Assembly (NCBI GenBank): GCA_937859855.1 | Contig: CALMAR010000334.1 | Coordinates: 1 to 8,755, forward strand | Reading direction: 5' to 3' | Source: an uncultured Kineosporia sp. | GTDB taxonomy: Bacteria > Actinomycetota > Actinomycetes > Actinomycetales > Kineosporiaceae | DNA length: 8,755 nucleotides | Shown here: in pieces, positions 1 through 5,253 of the stretch | Layout of the letters: every line of letters starts with the position of its first letter | Numbering within the stretch: the stretch's first letter is position 1 | Made by a program: the position numbers and the translations under genes | The notes under the pieces: model-generated | The model's database searches: none | What the model was told of the DNA's origin: nothing | What the model saw: the letters and a program-made list of their open reading frames with translations, nothing else

Positions 1-445
1 GCCACACCACGCCGCCCAGGTCGCTCGCGGCGTCCAGGAGCCGCCCGGCACTCTGGCAGGCCTGTTCGGCCCGGCCCAGGGCGGCGGCGTGCTCGACCTG
101 GTCGGCCAGTTCGCAGTGCGGGCACCAGGGCAGGGCGCCGAGCATCGCAGCGGCCGAACTGGCGATCGGCGCGGGGTCCGCTGCGTTGCGGTGCTCGACC
201 GCAGTCACCCAGGCGTCGAAGGCGTCCTGGGCTCCGGCCGGTCCGAGCCGATGCACCGCCAACTCGTATCTGGCCCGCAGCGCGGGAAGCGGATCGGCGT
301 CCGCATCGGCCAGCCGGGTGGTCAACTGCTCGATCGCTGCTTCGATCTGGGCTAGTGAAATGTCTGGCTGCTGCAGCAGACCGCCGTCCCAGCTGGCTGC
401 GGGCATCGGGCCGGTCACCGGTCGATGATGCCTCTTGGAGGCCAT
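1..445 (-). CDS. Unrecognised Ala-rich protein with CPHC motif, N-terminal part (cut by left edge)
   Basis: An open minus-strand frame runs from an ATG at 445-443 to the left edge, giving 148 codons without a stop; an in-frame TGA lies 27 bases upstream of that ATG. A second in-frame ATG at 406-404 and a GTG between them are alternative starts. None has a convincing ribosome binding site, so the start is unresolved. The visible part is Ala/Leu-rich and looks largely helical, with a C-P-H-C motif at residues 108-111 that could be half of a zinc site; the partner ligands would lie beyond the edge or be absent. The helical stretches are vaguely TPR-like, which is only an impression. I do not recognise the family and assign no function. 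The frame is supported by its length and its normal high-GC codon use; the plus-strand frames over the same bases read as low-complexity shadows. Confidence 0.7.
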   Translation of the reverse strand, partial: MASKRHHRPVTGPMPAASWDGGLLQQPDISLAQIEAAIEQLTTRLADADADPLPALRARYELAVHRLGPAGAQDAFDAWVTAVEHRNAADPAPIASSAAAMLGALPWCPHCELADQVEHAAALGRAEQACQSAGRLLDAASDLGGVVW

Positions 446-515
446 TCCGGACGAGCTGATGCCAATAAGTCACCAGATCATTACATTCAGTTATGGTTCG
501 CCGCCGGTTATCGCA

Positions 516-544
516 TTGCCTTGCCCTCTTCCAAGCCGTAGCTT
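516..544 (+). promoter_or_regulatory. Candidate promoter of the small unit at 551-782
   Basis: TTGCCT (516-521) and TAGCTT (539-544) are separated by 17 bp, fitting a weak -35 and a TAnnnT-type -10 as used by actinobacterial housekeeping sigma factors. Transcription would begin near 551, leaving a short leader before the strong ribosome binding site at 559-567. The same -10 hexamer occurs in the riboswitch promoter. This rests on pattern only. Confidence 0.35.
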
Positions 545-577
545 CGTGCGTACACGGGAAAGGAGGTGGTCCGAAGC

Positions 578-616
578 GTGATTGACAATCGGACGCGTGA
601 GGTGGCAGCCAGCTAG
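578..616 (+). CDS. 12-residue ORF behind a near-perfect ribosome binding site
   Basis: GTG at 578 opens a 12-codon frame (MIDNRTREVAAS) ending in TAG at 614-616. The upstream AAAGGAGGTGGTCC (559-572) is complementary to the conserved 3' end of 16S rRNA over about 14 bases with one G:U pair, and AAAGGAGGT ends 10 nt before the GTG. A signal of that strength would be surprising by chance. The peptide has no recognisable domain; it could be a functional micropeptide or a leader peptide whose translation affects the RNA structure downstream. Reading on past the TAG in the same frame gives no convincing protein. Confidence 0.45.
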   Translation: MIDNRTREVAAS

Positions 617-704
617 CCGCCAGCCGGACGCCACGCCCTTGTACCCAAATGTGGTCGGGGCATCCGTCGGGCCCCAGTGGCCGGCGAATACCAGGCAGTC
701 ACCG

Positions 705-779
705 CAGTCCCCGGGAGCCGCGTCTCGTCCAGCGCGGCGCGCCAGGTCCACACCTGGCAGCCCGGGGACTGTTCCTTTT
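705..779 (+). terminator. Three-way-junction hairpin with T-rich tail
   Basis: CAGTCCCCGGG (705-715) pairs perfectly with CCCGGGGACTG (761-771), an 11-bp closing stem. Inside it sit two perfect hairpins: GCCGCG/CGCGGC (717-722/733-738) and GCCAGGT/ACCTGGC (741-747/752-758, 4-nt loop). TTCCTTTT (772-779) follows at once on the plus strand. This fits a Rho-independent terminator for the small unit. No comparable T-run follows it on the minus strand, so it is less likely to serve the photolyase gene. Confidence 0.6.
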
Positions 780-798
780 GCCCGGTGGGTGCAGGCAG

Positions 799-2145
799 CT
801 ACCGGCGGATCTCGGCGTAGCGGGCCAGCGCCTCTTCCCGTTCCGTCTTGTGGTCCACGATCGGCTCGGGGTAGCCGTGCGCGTACCCGTCCGGATGCTT
901 CCACGGCTCGTGTACGGCAGGCCCCGGGAGATGCCGCAGCTCAGGCACATACCGGCGCACGTACTCCCCGGACGGATCGAACTTGGTGCCCTGGGTGACC
1001 GGATTGAACACCCGGAAGTAGGGCGCGGCGTCCGTCCCGGAGCCAGCCACCCACTGCCAGCCATGGTTGTTGCTGGCCAGATCACCGTCCCGCAGCCAGT
1101 GCATGAAGTACCGGGCGCCGTGCTGCCACTCGATGTGCAGGTCCTTGACCAGGAAGCTGGCCACGATCATCCGCAGCCGGTTGTGCACCCAGCCCTCGGC
1201 GCGCAGCTGACGCATTCCGGCGTCCACCATCGGGAACCCGGTCCGGCCCTCGCACCAGGCCTCGAATGCCCTGGACGGCGCCGCGTAGCGCATCTTGGCG
1301 TACTCCTGCCGGAGGTACTCGCGGGCCGACTGCGGCTGGTGCCAGAGCACGTCGGCGTAGAACTCCCGCCAGCACAGCTCGTTCCGGAACACGTCCGCGC
1401 CCTTGCTCCGCCGCCCGGCGAGCCCGGCCAGCAGGGTGCGGGGATGGATCTCGCCGAACTTCAGGTGCGCCGACAGCTGGGACGTCGCATTCGCGGCTGG
1501 ATCGTTGCGCCGATCGGCATAGCCGGTCAGGTCGTCGGCCAGGAACTCCTGCCAGCGCTGCGAGGCGGCCTCCTCTCCGGCGTCCGGCAGTTCCAGGTCG
1601 CCCAAGTCCGGTTCAGCGGGCAACTCGATGCTGTCCAGCCCGCGTCGCCAGTGCGCGGTCACCGGATCCGCTGGTTTGGGCCAGCCATGGTCGAGCCAGG
1701 CCCGGCTGAACGGGGTGAACACCTTGTACGGGGTGCCGCTGCCGTTCAGTAGCGTGCCCGGGCCGACCGCGTAGGGGGTGCCCGCCGGGACCAGCCGCCG
1801 GCCGCCGTCCTCCAGCGCCTGAGCCACCGCCTGATCACGCTTGCGCCCGTACGGCCCGGCGTCAGCGGCGATGTGCACCTGCTGGGCGCCGGCCTCCTCG
1901 GCGAACCGGGGGACGACGTTCTCCGGCTTACCCCGGCGAATCACCAGATTGCCGTTCATCGAACGGGCCAGCGCGGCCAGGGAGCGCAGCAGCCATGCTT
2001 GCCGGGACGGCCCAGAGGGCCCCCACAACGCGGGATCGAACACGAACAGACCGGCCACCCGGTTTCCGTCACCGGCGGCCGCCACCAGCGCTGGATTGTC
2101 GCCCAGCCGCAGGTCCCGCCGGAACCACAGCACCTGATCAGCCAT
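799..2145 (-). CDS. phrB: Deoxyribodipyrimidine photolyase (class I CPD photolyase)
   Basis: A cytosolic flavoenzyme that uses blue light to split cyclobutane pyrimidine dimers in DNA. The 448-residue product, near the usual length, opens with the hallmark VLWFRRDLRLGDNPAL (residues 5-20) of the N-terminal antenna-chromophore domain. The FAD-binding domain follows: TSQLSAHLKFGEIHPR (221-236), NELCWREFYADVLWHQP (255-271), EGRTGFPMVDAGMRQL (299-314), GWVHNRLRM (318-326) and DGDLASNNHGWQW (353-365), then GTDAAPYFRVFNP and a KFDPSGEYVRR block. These match E. coli Phr in order and wording, favouring a CPD photolyase over a (6-4) enzyme or cryptochrome. The ATG at 2145 is chosen because it begins the conserved N-terminus; the open frame extends upstream without homology. 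No ribosome binding site is seen, and a TATCGT box ends only 7 bases before the ATG, so the message may be leaderless. It is divergent from the DtxR-like gene. Confidence 0.95.
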   Translation of the reverse strand: MADQVLWFRRDLRLGDNPALVAAAGDGNRVAGLFVFDPALWGPSGPSRQAWLLRSLAALARSMNGNLVIRRGKPENVVPRFAEEAGAQQVHIAADAGPYGRKRDQAVAQALEDGGRRLVPAGTPYAVGPGTLLNGSGTPYKVFTPFSRAWLDHGWPKPADPVTAHWRRGLDSIELPAEPDLGDLELPDAGEEAASQRWQEFLADDLTGYADRRNDPAANATSQLSAHLKFGEIHPRTLLAGLAGRRSKGADVFRNELCWREFYADVLWHQPQSAREYLRQEYAKMRYAAPSRAFEAWCEGRTGFPMVDAGMRQLRAEGWVHNRLRMIVASFLVKDLHIEWQHGARYFMHWLRDGDLASNNHGWQWVAGSGTDAAPYFRVFNPVTQGTKFDPSGEYVRRYVPELRHLPGPAVHEPWKHPDGYAHGYPEPIVDHKTEREEALARYAEIRR

Positions 2146-2152
2146 CGAGCGC

Positions 2153-2158
2153 ACGATA
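2153..2158 (-). promoter_or_regulatory. Candidate -10 box of the photolyase gene (leaderless start)
   Basis: On the minus strand TATCGT (TAnnnT type) ends 7 bases before the ATG at 2145, which places the expected transcription start at or next to the start codon. There is no purine-rich ribosome binding site in the preceding 20 bases. The -35 region is weak. The assignment is by position and motif only. Confidence 0.35.
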
Positions 2159-2216
2159 GAGCCGCCTGGCCCCCGTCGCACCCGCGAAATCACGCTCGGA
2201 GCGAAGTTCCGGGGTC

Positions 2217-2250
2217 TTGACTGCACGCACGCCTTGCCGTAGCGGAGAAT
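2217..2250 (+). promoter_or_regulatory. Possible promoter and ribosome binding site of the DtxR-like gene
   Basis: TTGACT (2217-2222) is a good -35. Seventeen bases later stands TAGCGG (2240-2245), a poor -10 that overlaps the ribosome binding site GGAG (2244-2247), which lies 9 nt before the GTG at 2257. The ribosome binding site is convincing and supports the start; the promoter is doubtful. I see no iron-box-like dyad between the two divergent genes. Confidence 0.25.
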
Positions 2251-2256
2251 GAGCAC

Positions 2257-3015
2257 GTGAGCGACCTCATCGACACCACCGAGATGTACCTGCGGACGAT
2301 CTTCGAGCTCGAAGAAGAAGGCGTCGTCCCGCTGCGCGCCCGGATCGCCGAGCGCCTGGCGCACTCGGGGCCAACGGTGTCCCAGACGGTGGCTCGGATG
2401 GAGCGCGACGGGCTACTGCACGTTTCCGGTGACCGCCACCTGGAGCTGACCGTGGCGGGCCGGGCCAAGGCCACCAGGGTGATGCGCAAGCACCGGCTGG
2501 CCGAGCGGCTCCTGCTGGACGTGATCGGCCTGGAATGGGAGCTGGTGCACGACGAGGCCTGCCGCTGGGAGCACGTGATGAGCGATCACGTCGAGGAGAA
2601 GCTGCTGGCCATGCTCAGCGATCCACTGGAGAGCCCGTACGGCAACCCGATCCCGGGGCTGGACGAGCTGGGCGGGGCGGCGATCGCCCCCGGCGCCTTC
2701 CGGGCCGGGGTGCAGAGCCTGCCGGACGCCGTCGACAGCCCGATCGCTCAGGCGCCCAGCAATGGGCTGCTGGTCCGGCGGCTGGGCGAGCGGCTGCAGA
2801 TCGACGTCGACCTGATGCGGGAGCTGGCCGGAGCTGGGGTCAAGCCCGGCAACACGGTGCACGCCACCCGGACCCCGGGCGGTTACCGGATCAGCCTGGC
2901 CGGACCGCCCGGCGTCCCTGAGTCACTGGCCAAGGCCGGAGGCGCCGGTCTTGGTCCTGCGGGCATCCAGCTGCTGGCCGACGTGGCCCGGTACGTCTTC
3001 GTCGAGGCGGTCTGA
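2257..3015 (+). CDS. DtxR/IdeR-family metal-dependent transcriptional repressor
   Basis: A cytosolic Fe(II)- or Mn(II)-activated repressor, expected to dimerise and bind operators of iron-uptake and storage genes. The 252-residue product is nearly collinear with C. diphtheriae DtxR over the first 110 residues: MSDLIDTTEMYLRTIFELEE, a winged helix (about 25-70, SGPTVSQTVARMERDGL recognition region) and the dimerisation domain (KHRLAERL; HDEACRWEHVMSD). Metal ligands expected in the family are present: Met10, Cys102, Glu105, His106 (primary site) and His79, Glu83, His98 (ancillary site). The C-terminal SH3-like domain (about 165-252) is more diverged and the protein is some 20-25 residues longer than DtxR/IdeR. 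The position matching DtxR Glu170 appears to be Asp and that matching Gln173 Leu. The GTG start is supported by GGAG 9 nt upstream and by alignment of the N-terminus. Iron is the likeliest metal; manganese cannot be excluded. Confidence 0.93.
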   Translation: MSDLIDTTEMYLRTIFELEEEGVVPLRARIAERLAHSGPTVSQTVARMERDGLLHVSGDRHLELTVAGRAKATRVMRKHRLAERLLLDVIGLEWELVHDEACRWEHVMSDHVEEKLLAMLSDPLESPYGNPIPGLDELGGAAIAPGAFRAGVQSLPDAVDSPIAQAPSNGLLVRRLGERLQIDVDLMRELAGAGVKPGNTVHATRTPGGYRISLAGPPGVPESLAKAGGAGLGPAGIQLLADVARYVFVEAV

Positions 3016-3137
3016 GCGTGGGGGCAGCGGCCCGTATGGCCAGGTCGGAACACCATCATCTGTCGGTTAAAACCTCACCCGAACAGTCGATGAACGTCAC
3101 TGTGCGTTGAACATTTTCCGGCCGTCGTGACTCAGAC

Positions 3138-3167
3138 GTGACATCTGACCTGATGTTCATGTAGCTT
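3138..3167 (+). promoter_or_regulatory. Promoter of the riboswitch-hydrolase unit, with dyad in the spacer
   Basis: GTGACA (3138-3143, 5 of 6 to the consensus -35) and TAGCTT (3162-3167) are 18 bp apart. Transcription would start around 3174, just where the 5' hairpin of the leader begins. The spacer contains an inverted repeat, ACATC-TGACCT-GATGT (3141-3156), well placed for a repressor or another regulator. The promoter is plausible on spacing and location; the operator is speculative. Confidence 0.45.
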
Positions 3168-3174
3168 CGCGATC

Positions 3175-3195
3175 GCTTCTCTCCCTCCGAGAAGC
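3175..3195 (+). promoter_or_regulatory. 5' leader hairpin with pyrimidine loop, ahead of the riboswitch
   Basis: GCTTCTC (3175-3181) pairs perfectly with GAGAAGC (3189-3195) around the loop TCCCTCC. The overlapping TCTCTCC (3178-3184) can instead pair with the ribosome binding site GGAGAGG at 3379-3385 over seven bases (one G:U). The segment may stabilise the 5' end of the message or act as an anti-ribosome-binding-site element. Confidence 0.4.
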
Positions 3196-3205
3196 ACCCG
3201 GGACG

Positions 3206-3378
3206 GACGCCGAGTTCTGCCACCGTCACGGGTCGGCACGGACACCGCATGGCAGAAGCGGGGGAACCACTTCTGGGGCACGACCAAGCGCGACCGTGCT
3301 CCTTGGGGTGAAGCCGGAAAGTACGTACCGGCCGGGTGAATCCTCCACCCGAACCCGACAGCTCACCTCGCAGGCGTC
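3206..3378 (+). promoter_or_regulatory. Cyclic di-AMP riboswitch (ydaO/yuaA type)
   Basis: The leader carries the ordered motifs of this class: closing stem GACGCC/GGCGTC (3206-3211/3373-3378), GAGTTCTGCC followed by the perfect arm pair TTCTGCC/GGCAGAA (3215-3221/3251-3257), GCGGGGGAACC (3258-3268), TTGGGGTGAAGCCGG (3303-3317), GCCGG/CCGGC (3313-3317/3328-3332), GGGTG/CACCC (3334-3338/3346-3350), CCCGAACCCGACAGC and CACCTCG just before the closing 3' arm. The family binds cyclic di-AMP and typically lowers expression of cell-wall hydrolases and osmolyte or potassium functions; a riboswitch before NlpC/P60 or Rpf-type genes is common in actinobacteria. The closing stem directly abuts GGAGAGG (3379-3385), leaving no room for an intrinsic terminator between aptamer and gene. 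Control may therefore act on translation initiation or through Rho. Confidence 0.92.
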
Positions 3379-3391
3379 GGAGAGGCTGACC

Positions 3392-4168
3392 GTGACCGAT
3401 CGAGCCATGGCGCGACACCGCGCGCCTGTTCGAACCAGCACCCCCCTGACCAACCTGACCAGTTCCGTCACTGGGCGCGCCGGCACCATCGGCCGCGGTG
3501 GCGTCGTGATCGCGATGTCCTCGGGCTTGGTCGCCACCATGGGTCTTCCGGCCCAGGCGCTGAGTAAGAGTGCTGCCCCGCAGGCCGCTCCGGTCACCGC
3601 GCCGATCGCGGTCCAGCCCGCACTCTCACTCGCCAGCGGGCTGTTGTCAGGTGGCGCCGTCTCTCACAGCTCATCCGCGCCGATCGCCGCGCCAGCTGCC
3701 GCCACCGTCAGCTTCGGCAGCAGCGCCTTCAAGGCCGTGCCGAACCGCCCGGCGAATCCCGCCGCCGCTCCTGCTGTGAACAGCCTGCCCAGCAGTCCGG
3801 TCAGCGCGTTCGGCAGTGCCCGCGGAGCCTCGGTGCTGTCCATTGCCGCGCGCTACCTCGGTGTCCCCTATCGCTACGGCGGAACCACCCCCGGAGGCTG
3901 GGACTGCTCCGGCGCGATCGGCTACATCTACGGGCAACTCGGCTTCCATCTTCCGCGTACCGCGAACCAGCAGATGCTGGCCTCCACCCGGGTGGCGCGT
4001 TCCCAGGCTCGCGCTGGTGACCTGGTGTTCTTCACCTCCGGCGGCGCCGCCTACCACGTGGGCATCTTCGCGGGCGGCAACATGATGTACGACGCCGGCC
4101 GGACCGGCAGTTCGTTCTCCAAGCGCGAGATCTTCAGCAGCGACGTCGTCTTCGGCCGGGTGCTCTGA
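3392..4168 (+). CDS. Secreted NlpC/P60 peptidoglycan hydrolase under riboswitch control
   Basis: Predicted secreted cysteine peptidase that cleaves peptide stems of peptidoglycan, typically D-Glu-diaminopimelate bonds. The start is set at GTG 3392, six bases after GGAGAGG (3379-3385); the longer open frame from 3296 runs inside the riboswitch and is not coding. ATG at 3407 is an alternative. Of 258 residues, 1-34 are basic and polar, 35-50 hydrophobic, with a likely signal-peptidase site after Ala56 (AQA). Residues 57-145 form a low-complexity Ala/Pro/Ser linker, perhaps spanning the wall, with no coiled coil or LysM/SH3 domain. The NlpC/P60 domain fills 146-258: YLGVPYRYGG, WDCSG with catalytic Cys172, RAGDLVFF, and HVGIFAG with His222; Asp234 sits where the third polar residue is expected. 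The family and cyclic di-AMP link suggest a role in growth, division or resuscitation. The exact bond cleaved cannot be read from the sequence. Confidence 0.93.
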   Translation: MTDRAMARHRAPVRTSTPLTNLTSSVTGRAGTIGRGGVVIAMSSGLVATMGLPAQALSKSAAPQAAPVTAPIAVQPALSLASGLLSGGAVSHSSSAPIAAPAAATVSFGSSAFKAVPNRPANPAAAPAVNSLPSSPVSAFGSARGASVLSIAARYLGVPYRYGGTTPGGWDCSGAIGYIYGQLGFHLPRTANQQMLASTRVARSQARAGDLVFFTSGGAAYHVGIFAGGNMMYDAGRTGSSFSKREIFSSDVVFGRVL

Positions 4169-4644
4169 GTCCGGCCCTCTCCCGGGGGCGCTCCTCTCTA
4201 GCAAGATCAGCGTACGAGCCCAGCCAAGTGGGTCATCGAGTGCACTCCTGCGGGCCGAGCCGGTGATCACGGCAGGCCAGCGGTGCCCGGGTGTGACCCC
4301 AGAGGCGACGATGCCGAGCGGATCTATGCAAAGACGTGTCCGATAAGGGCGTGATCTCAGGCGCCGGCGTCGCTTACCCTCCTCTCAACGGCCCTGCCGA
4401 CTGGCCAGAACGAATGGTCAGCACGACGGCAGGTCCCGAGCGGATGGGAGGAGGCCAGCATGCTGGATGCCTGTCGCAGCATGACCCTCGCTCACGCCTG
4501 TTCGCAGCACCACATACACATATCCGCCGTGCTGCCCACGAGGCGTCGTTCATTGAGAACGGCGCCTCTTGCTGTCCGTGGCGAATGGGCTGGCGACGCC
4601 GTCGCACTGCTGCCGATGTCCTGACGAAGGGGAGGGTCTTCCAG
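4169..4644 (+). other. Gene-free, hairpin-rich interval before the HNH gene
   Basis: No convincing gene is seen in these 476 bases. An open frame from 4336 merges with the HNH frame but has no family likeness before 4645. The interval holds several perfect or near-perfect inverted repeats: GAGTGCACTC near 4236, CCTGCCG/CGGCAGG (4393-4399/4427-4433) enclosing CTGGCCA/TGGTCAG (4401-4407/4415-4421), the 12-bp palindrome CCAGCATGCTGG (4455-4466), GCAGCAC/GTGCTGC (4504-4510/4529-4535), a 12-bp stem at 4540-4568, and GCGAC/GTCGC (4593-4597/4601-4605). Signatures of tmRNA, RNase P RNA and SRP RNA were looked for and not found. It may be a long leader, an unnamed small RNA, or merely GC-rich DNA. Confidence 0.4.
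4540..4568 (+). repeat. 12-bp stem hairpin upstream of the HNH gene
   Basis: GAGGCGTCGTTC (4540-4551) pairs with GAACGGCGCCTC (4557-4568), 12 consecutive pairs including one G:U, around a 5-nt loop. The following TTGCTGT is only a weak T-run, so it could be a terminator for transcripts entering from the left or a structural element of the HNH leader. A second hairpin (4504-4535) sits four bases upstream. Confidence 0.5.
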
Positions 4645-5139
4645 ATGCGTACGCTTGTGCTCAATGCGGGCTACGAGCCGCTGGCCGTCGTCTCCTTCCG
4701 CCGCGCGCTGGTGCTCGTCCTCGCTGGGAAGGCCACGGTGATCGTTGATGGCCCGCATCCGGTGATCAGTGGCAGCCTGATCCTGCCCCGGCCGTCGGTG
4801 ATCGTTCTGGTCCGGTATGTCAGGGTGCCGCACGCGCGCAGTGTGCCGGTCAGCCGCCGCGGGGTGCTCCGCCGTGACGACCATCGCTGCGCCTACTGCG
4901 GCGGGCATGCGGGCACGGTTGACCACGTGCTGCCTCGGTCTCGCGGCGGCGGTGACAGCTGGGAGAACCTGGTCGCCTGCTGCGTGCGCTGCAACAACCT
5001 GAAGGGCGACCGGACCCCGGAGGAGAAGGGCTGGCATCTGCGGGTCCGGCCCCGCCCGCCGCGCGGACCGGCCTGGGTGGTGCGCGGGGCCGATGTTCGC
5101 GATCCGCAATGGGAGGCGTTCCTGGGCCAAGCCGCCTAG
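4645..5139 (+). CDS. HNH endonuclease (short actinobacterial type)
   Basis: Predicted metal-dependent DNA endonuclease; the biological substrate of this widespread small family is not known to me. The start is ATG 4645, preceded by AAGGGGAGGG (4627-4636), and the product begins with MRTLVLNAGYEPLAVVSFRR, the typical N-terminus. Of 164 residues, about 1-70 form the family-specific N-terminal part with a basic segment around 58-77. The HNH/zinc module covers 72-125: C82-x2-C85, D93-H94 in VDHVLPRSRGG, N108 in WENLV, and C113-x2-C116 followed by N117, giving two CxxC zinc-holding pairs and the catalytic His. A Pro/Arg-rich tail follows. It stands alone between a long untranslated stretch and a strong 3' hairpin, so it is probably monocistronic. 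No restriction methylase or phage gene is nearby, arguing against a restriction or homing role. Confidence 0.9.
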   Translation: MRTLVLNAGYEPLAVVSFRRALVLVLAGKATVIVDGPHPVISGSLILPRPSVIVLVRYVRVPHARSVPVSRRGVLRRDDHRCAYCGGHAGTVDHVLPRSRGGGDSWENLVACCVRCNNLKGDRTPEEKGWHLRVRPRPPRGPAWVVRGADVRDPQWEAFLGQAA

Positions 5140-5166
5140 GGCGGGGTTGCTGACCACCCGCTCAAA

Positions 5167-5201
5167 CTGGTGCACCGGCGCTCTCGGCGCCGGTGCATCG
5201 G
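5167..5201 (+). terminator. Strong hairpin after the HNH gene
   Basis: TGCACCGGCGC (5171-5181) pairs perfectly with GCGCCGGTGCA (5187-5197) around a 5-nt loop, and the flanks CTGG/TCGG extend the stem to 15 pairs with two G:U. It begins 28 bases after the HNH stop. No T-run follows, as is common for actinobacterial hairpin terminators, so the terminator role is likely but not certain. Confidence 0.55.
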
Positions 5202-5238
5202 AGAGCCTGCCATATGAATGCGCGAACGCAAAGACCCA

Positions 5239-5253
5239 ATTACTCTGAGTAAT
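5239..5253. repeat. AT-rich 15-base dyad ATTACTC-T-GAGTAAT
   Basis: A perfect 7-bp inverted repeat with a one-base centre, notably AT-rich for this GC-rich DNA. It lies in the 241-bp gap between the convergent HNH and mutarotase genes, downstream of both, where an operator would be unexpected. It could be a protein-binding site or a weak hairpin. Confidence 0.4.

Larger units (their letters stand above)
551..782 (+). ncRNA. Putative small structured transcript with a 12-codon ORF and terminator-like hairpin
   Basis: The 353 bp between the left-edge gene and the photolyase contain no normal-sized gene but a set of ordered plus-strand signals. These are a candidate promoter, a leader of about 27 nt, the ribosome binding site AAAGGAGGT, a GTG-initiated 12-codon frame (578-616), about 90 nt with several short complementary arms (for example GGGGC/GCCCC near 657-675), then a three-way-junction hairpin at 705-771 followed by TTCCTTTT. 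Downstream lies only the 3' end of the oppositely oriented photolyase, so the unit has no obvious gene to regulate in cis. It may be a small mRNA, a small RNA, or a leader left without its target gene. I cannot name a known RNA family. The boundaries are inferred from the promoter and the T-run. Confidence 0.45.

Noticed and set aside
559..575. Minus-strand match to the 3' end of a 16S rRNA gene (GGACCACCTCCTTTCC)
   Set aside because: None of the conserved 16S sequence that should precede it is present; the match is explained by a strong ribosome binding site on the plus strand.
491..904. Minus-strand 137-codon frame overlapping the photolyase end
   Set aside because: Half of it is a frame-shifted shadow of the photolyase and the rest covers the terminator-like hairpin; no ribosome binding site or family likeness.
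649..1752. Large plus-strand open frame across the photolyase gene
   Set aside because: It is an antisense shadow: no domain, His/Pro/Arg-rich high-GC third-frame composition, and the opposite strand encodes a textbook photolyase.
2180..2260. DtxR/IdeR iron-box operator between the divergent photolyase and regulator genes
   Set aside because: No TTAGGTTAGGCTAACCTAA-like dyad is visible in the intergenic sequence.
3296..3391. N-terminal extension of the NlpC/P60 frame from an ATG at 3296
   Set aside because: The extension lies inside the riboswitch aptamer, lacks a ribosome binding site and has no signal-peptide logic; GTG 3392 follows GGAGAGG at proper distance.
4154..4176. GGCCGG/CCGGCC hairpin over the NlpC/P60 stop codon as terminator
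   Set aside because: The 6-bp stem with an 11-nt loop overlaps the coding end and no T-run follows; chance pairing in GC-rich DNA is sufficient.
4336..4644. Long N-terminal extension of the HNH protein
   Set aside because: The extension has no family likeness and shadow-like composition; the conserved N-terminus begins at 4645 behind AAGGGGAGGG.
4169..4644. tmRNA, RNase P RNA, SRP RNA or 6C RNA in the long gap
   Set aside because: The conserved end sequences, core boxes and C-run loops of these RNAs were not found.
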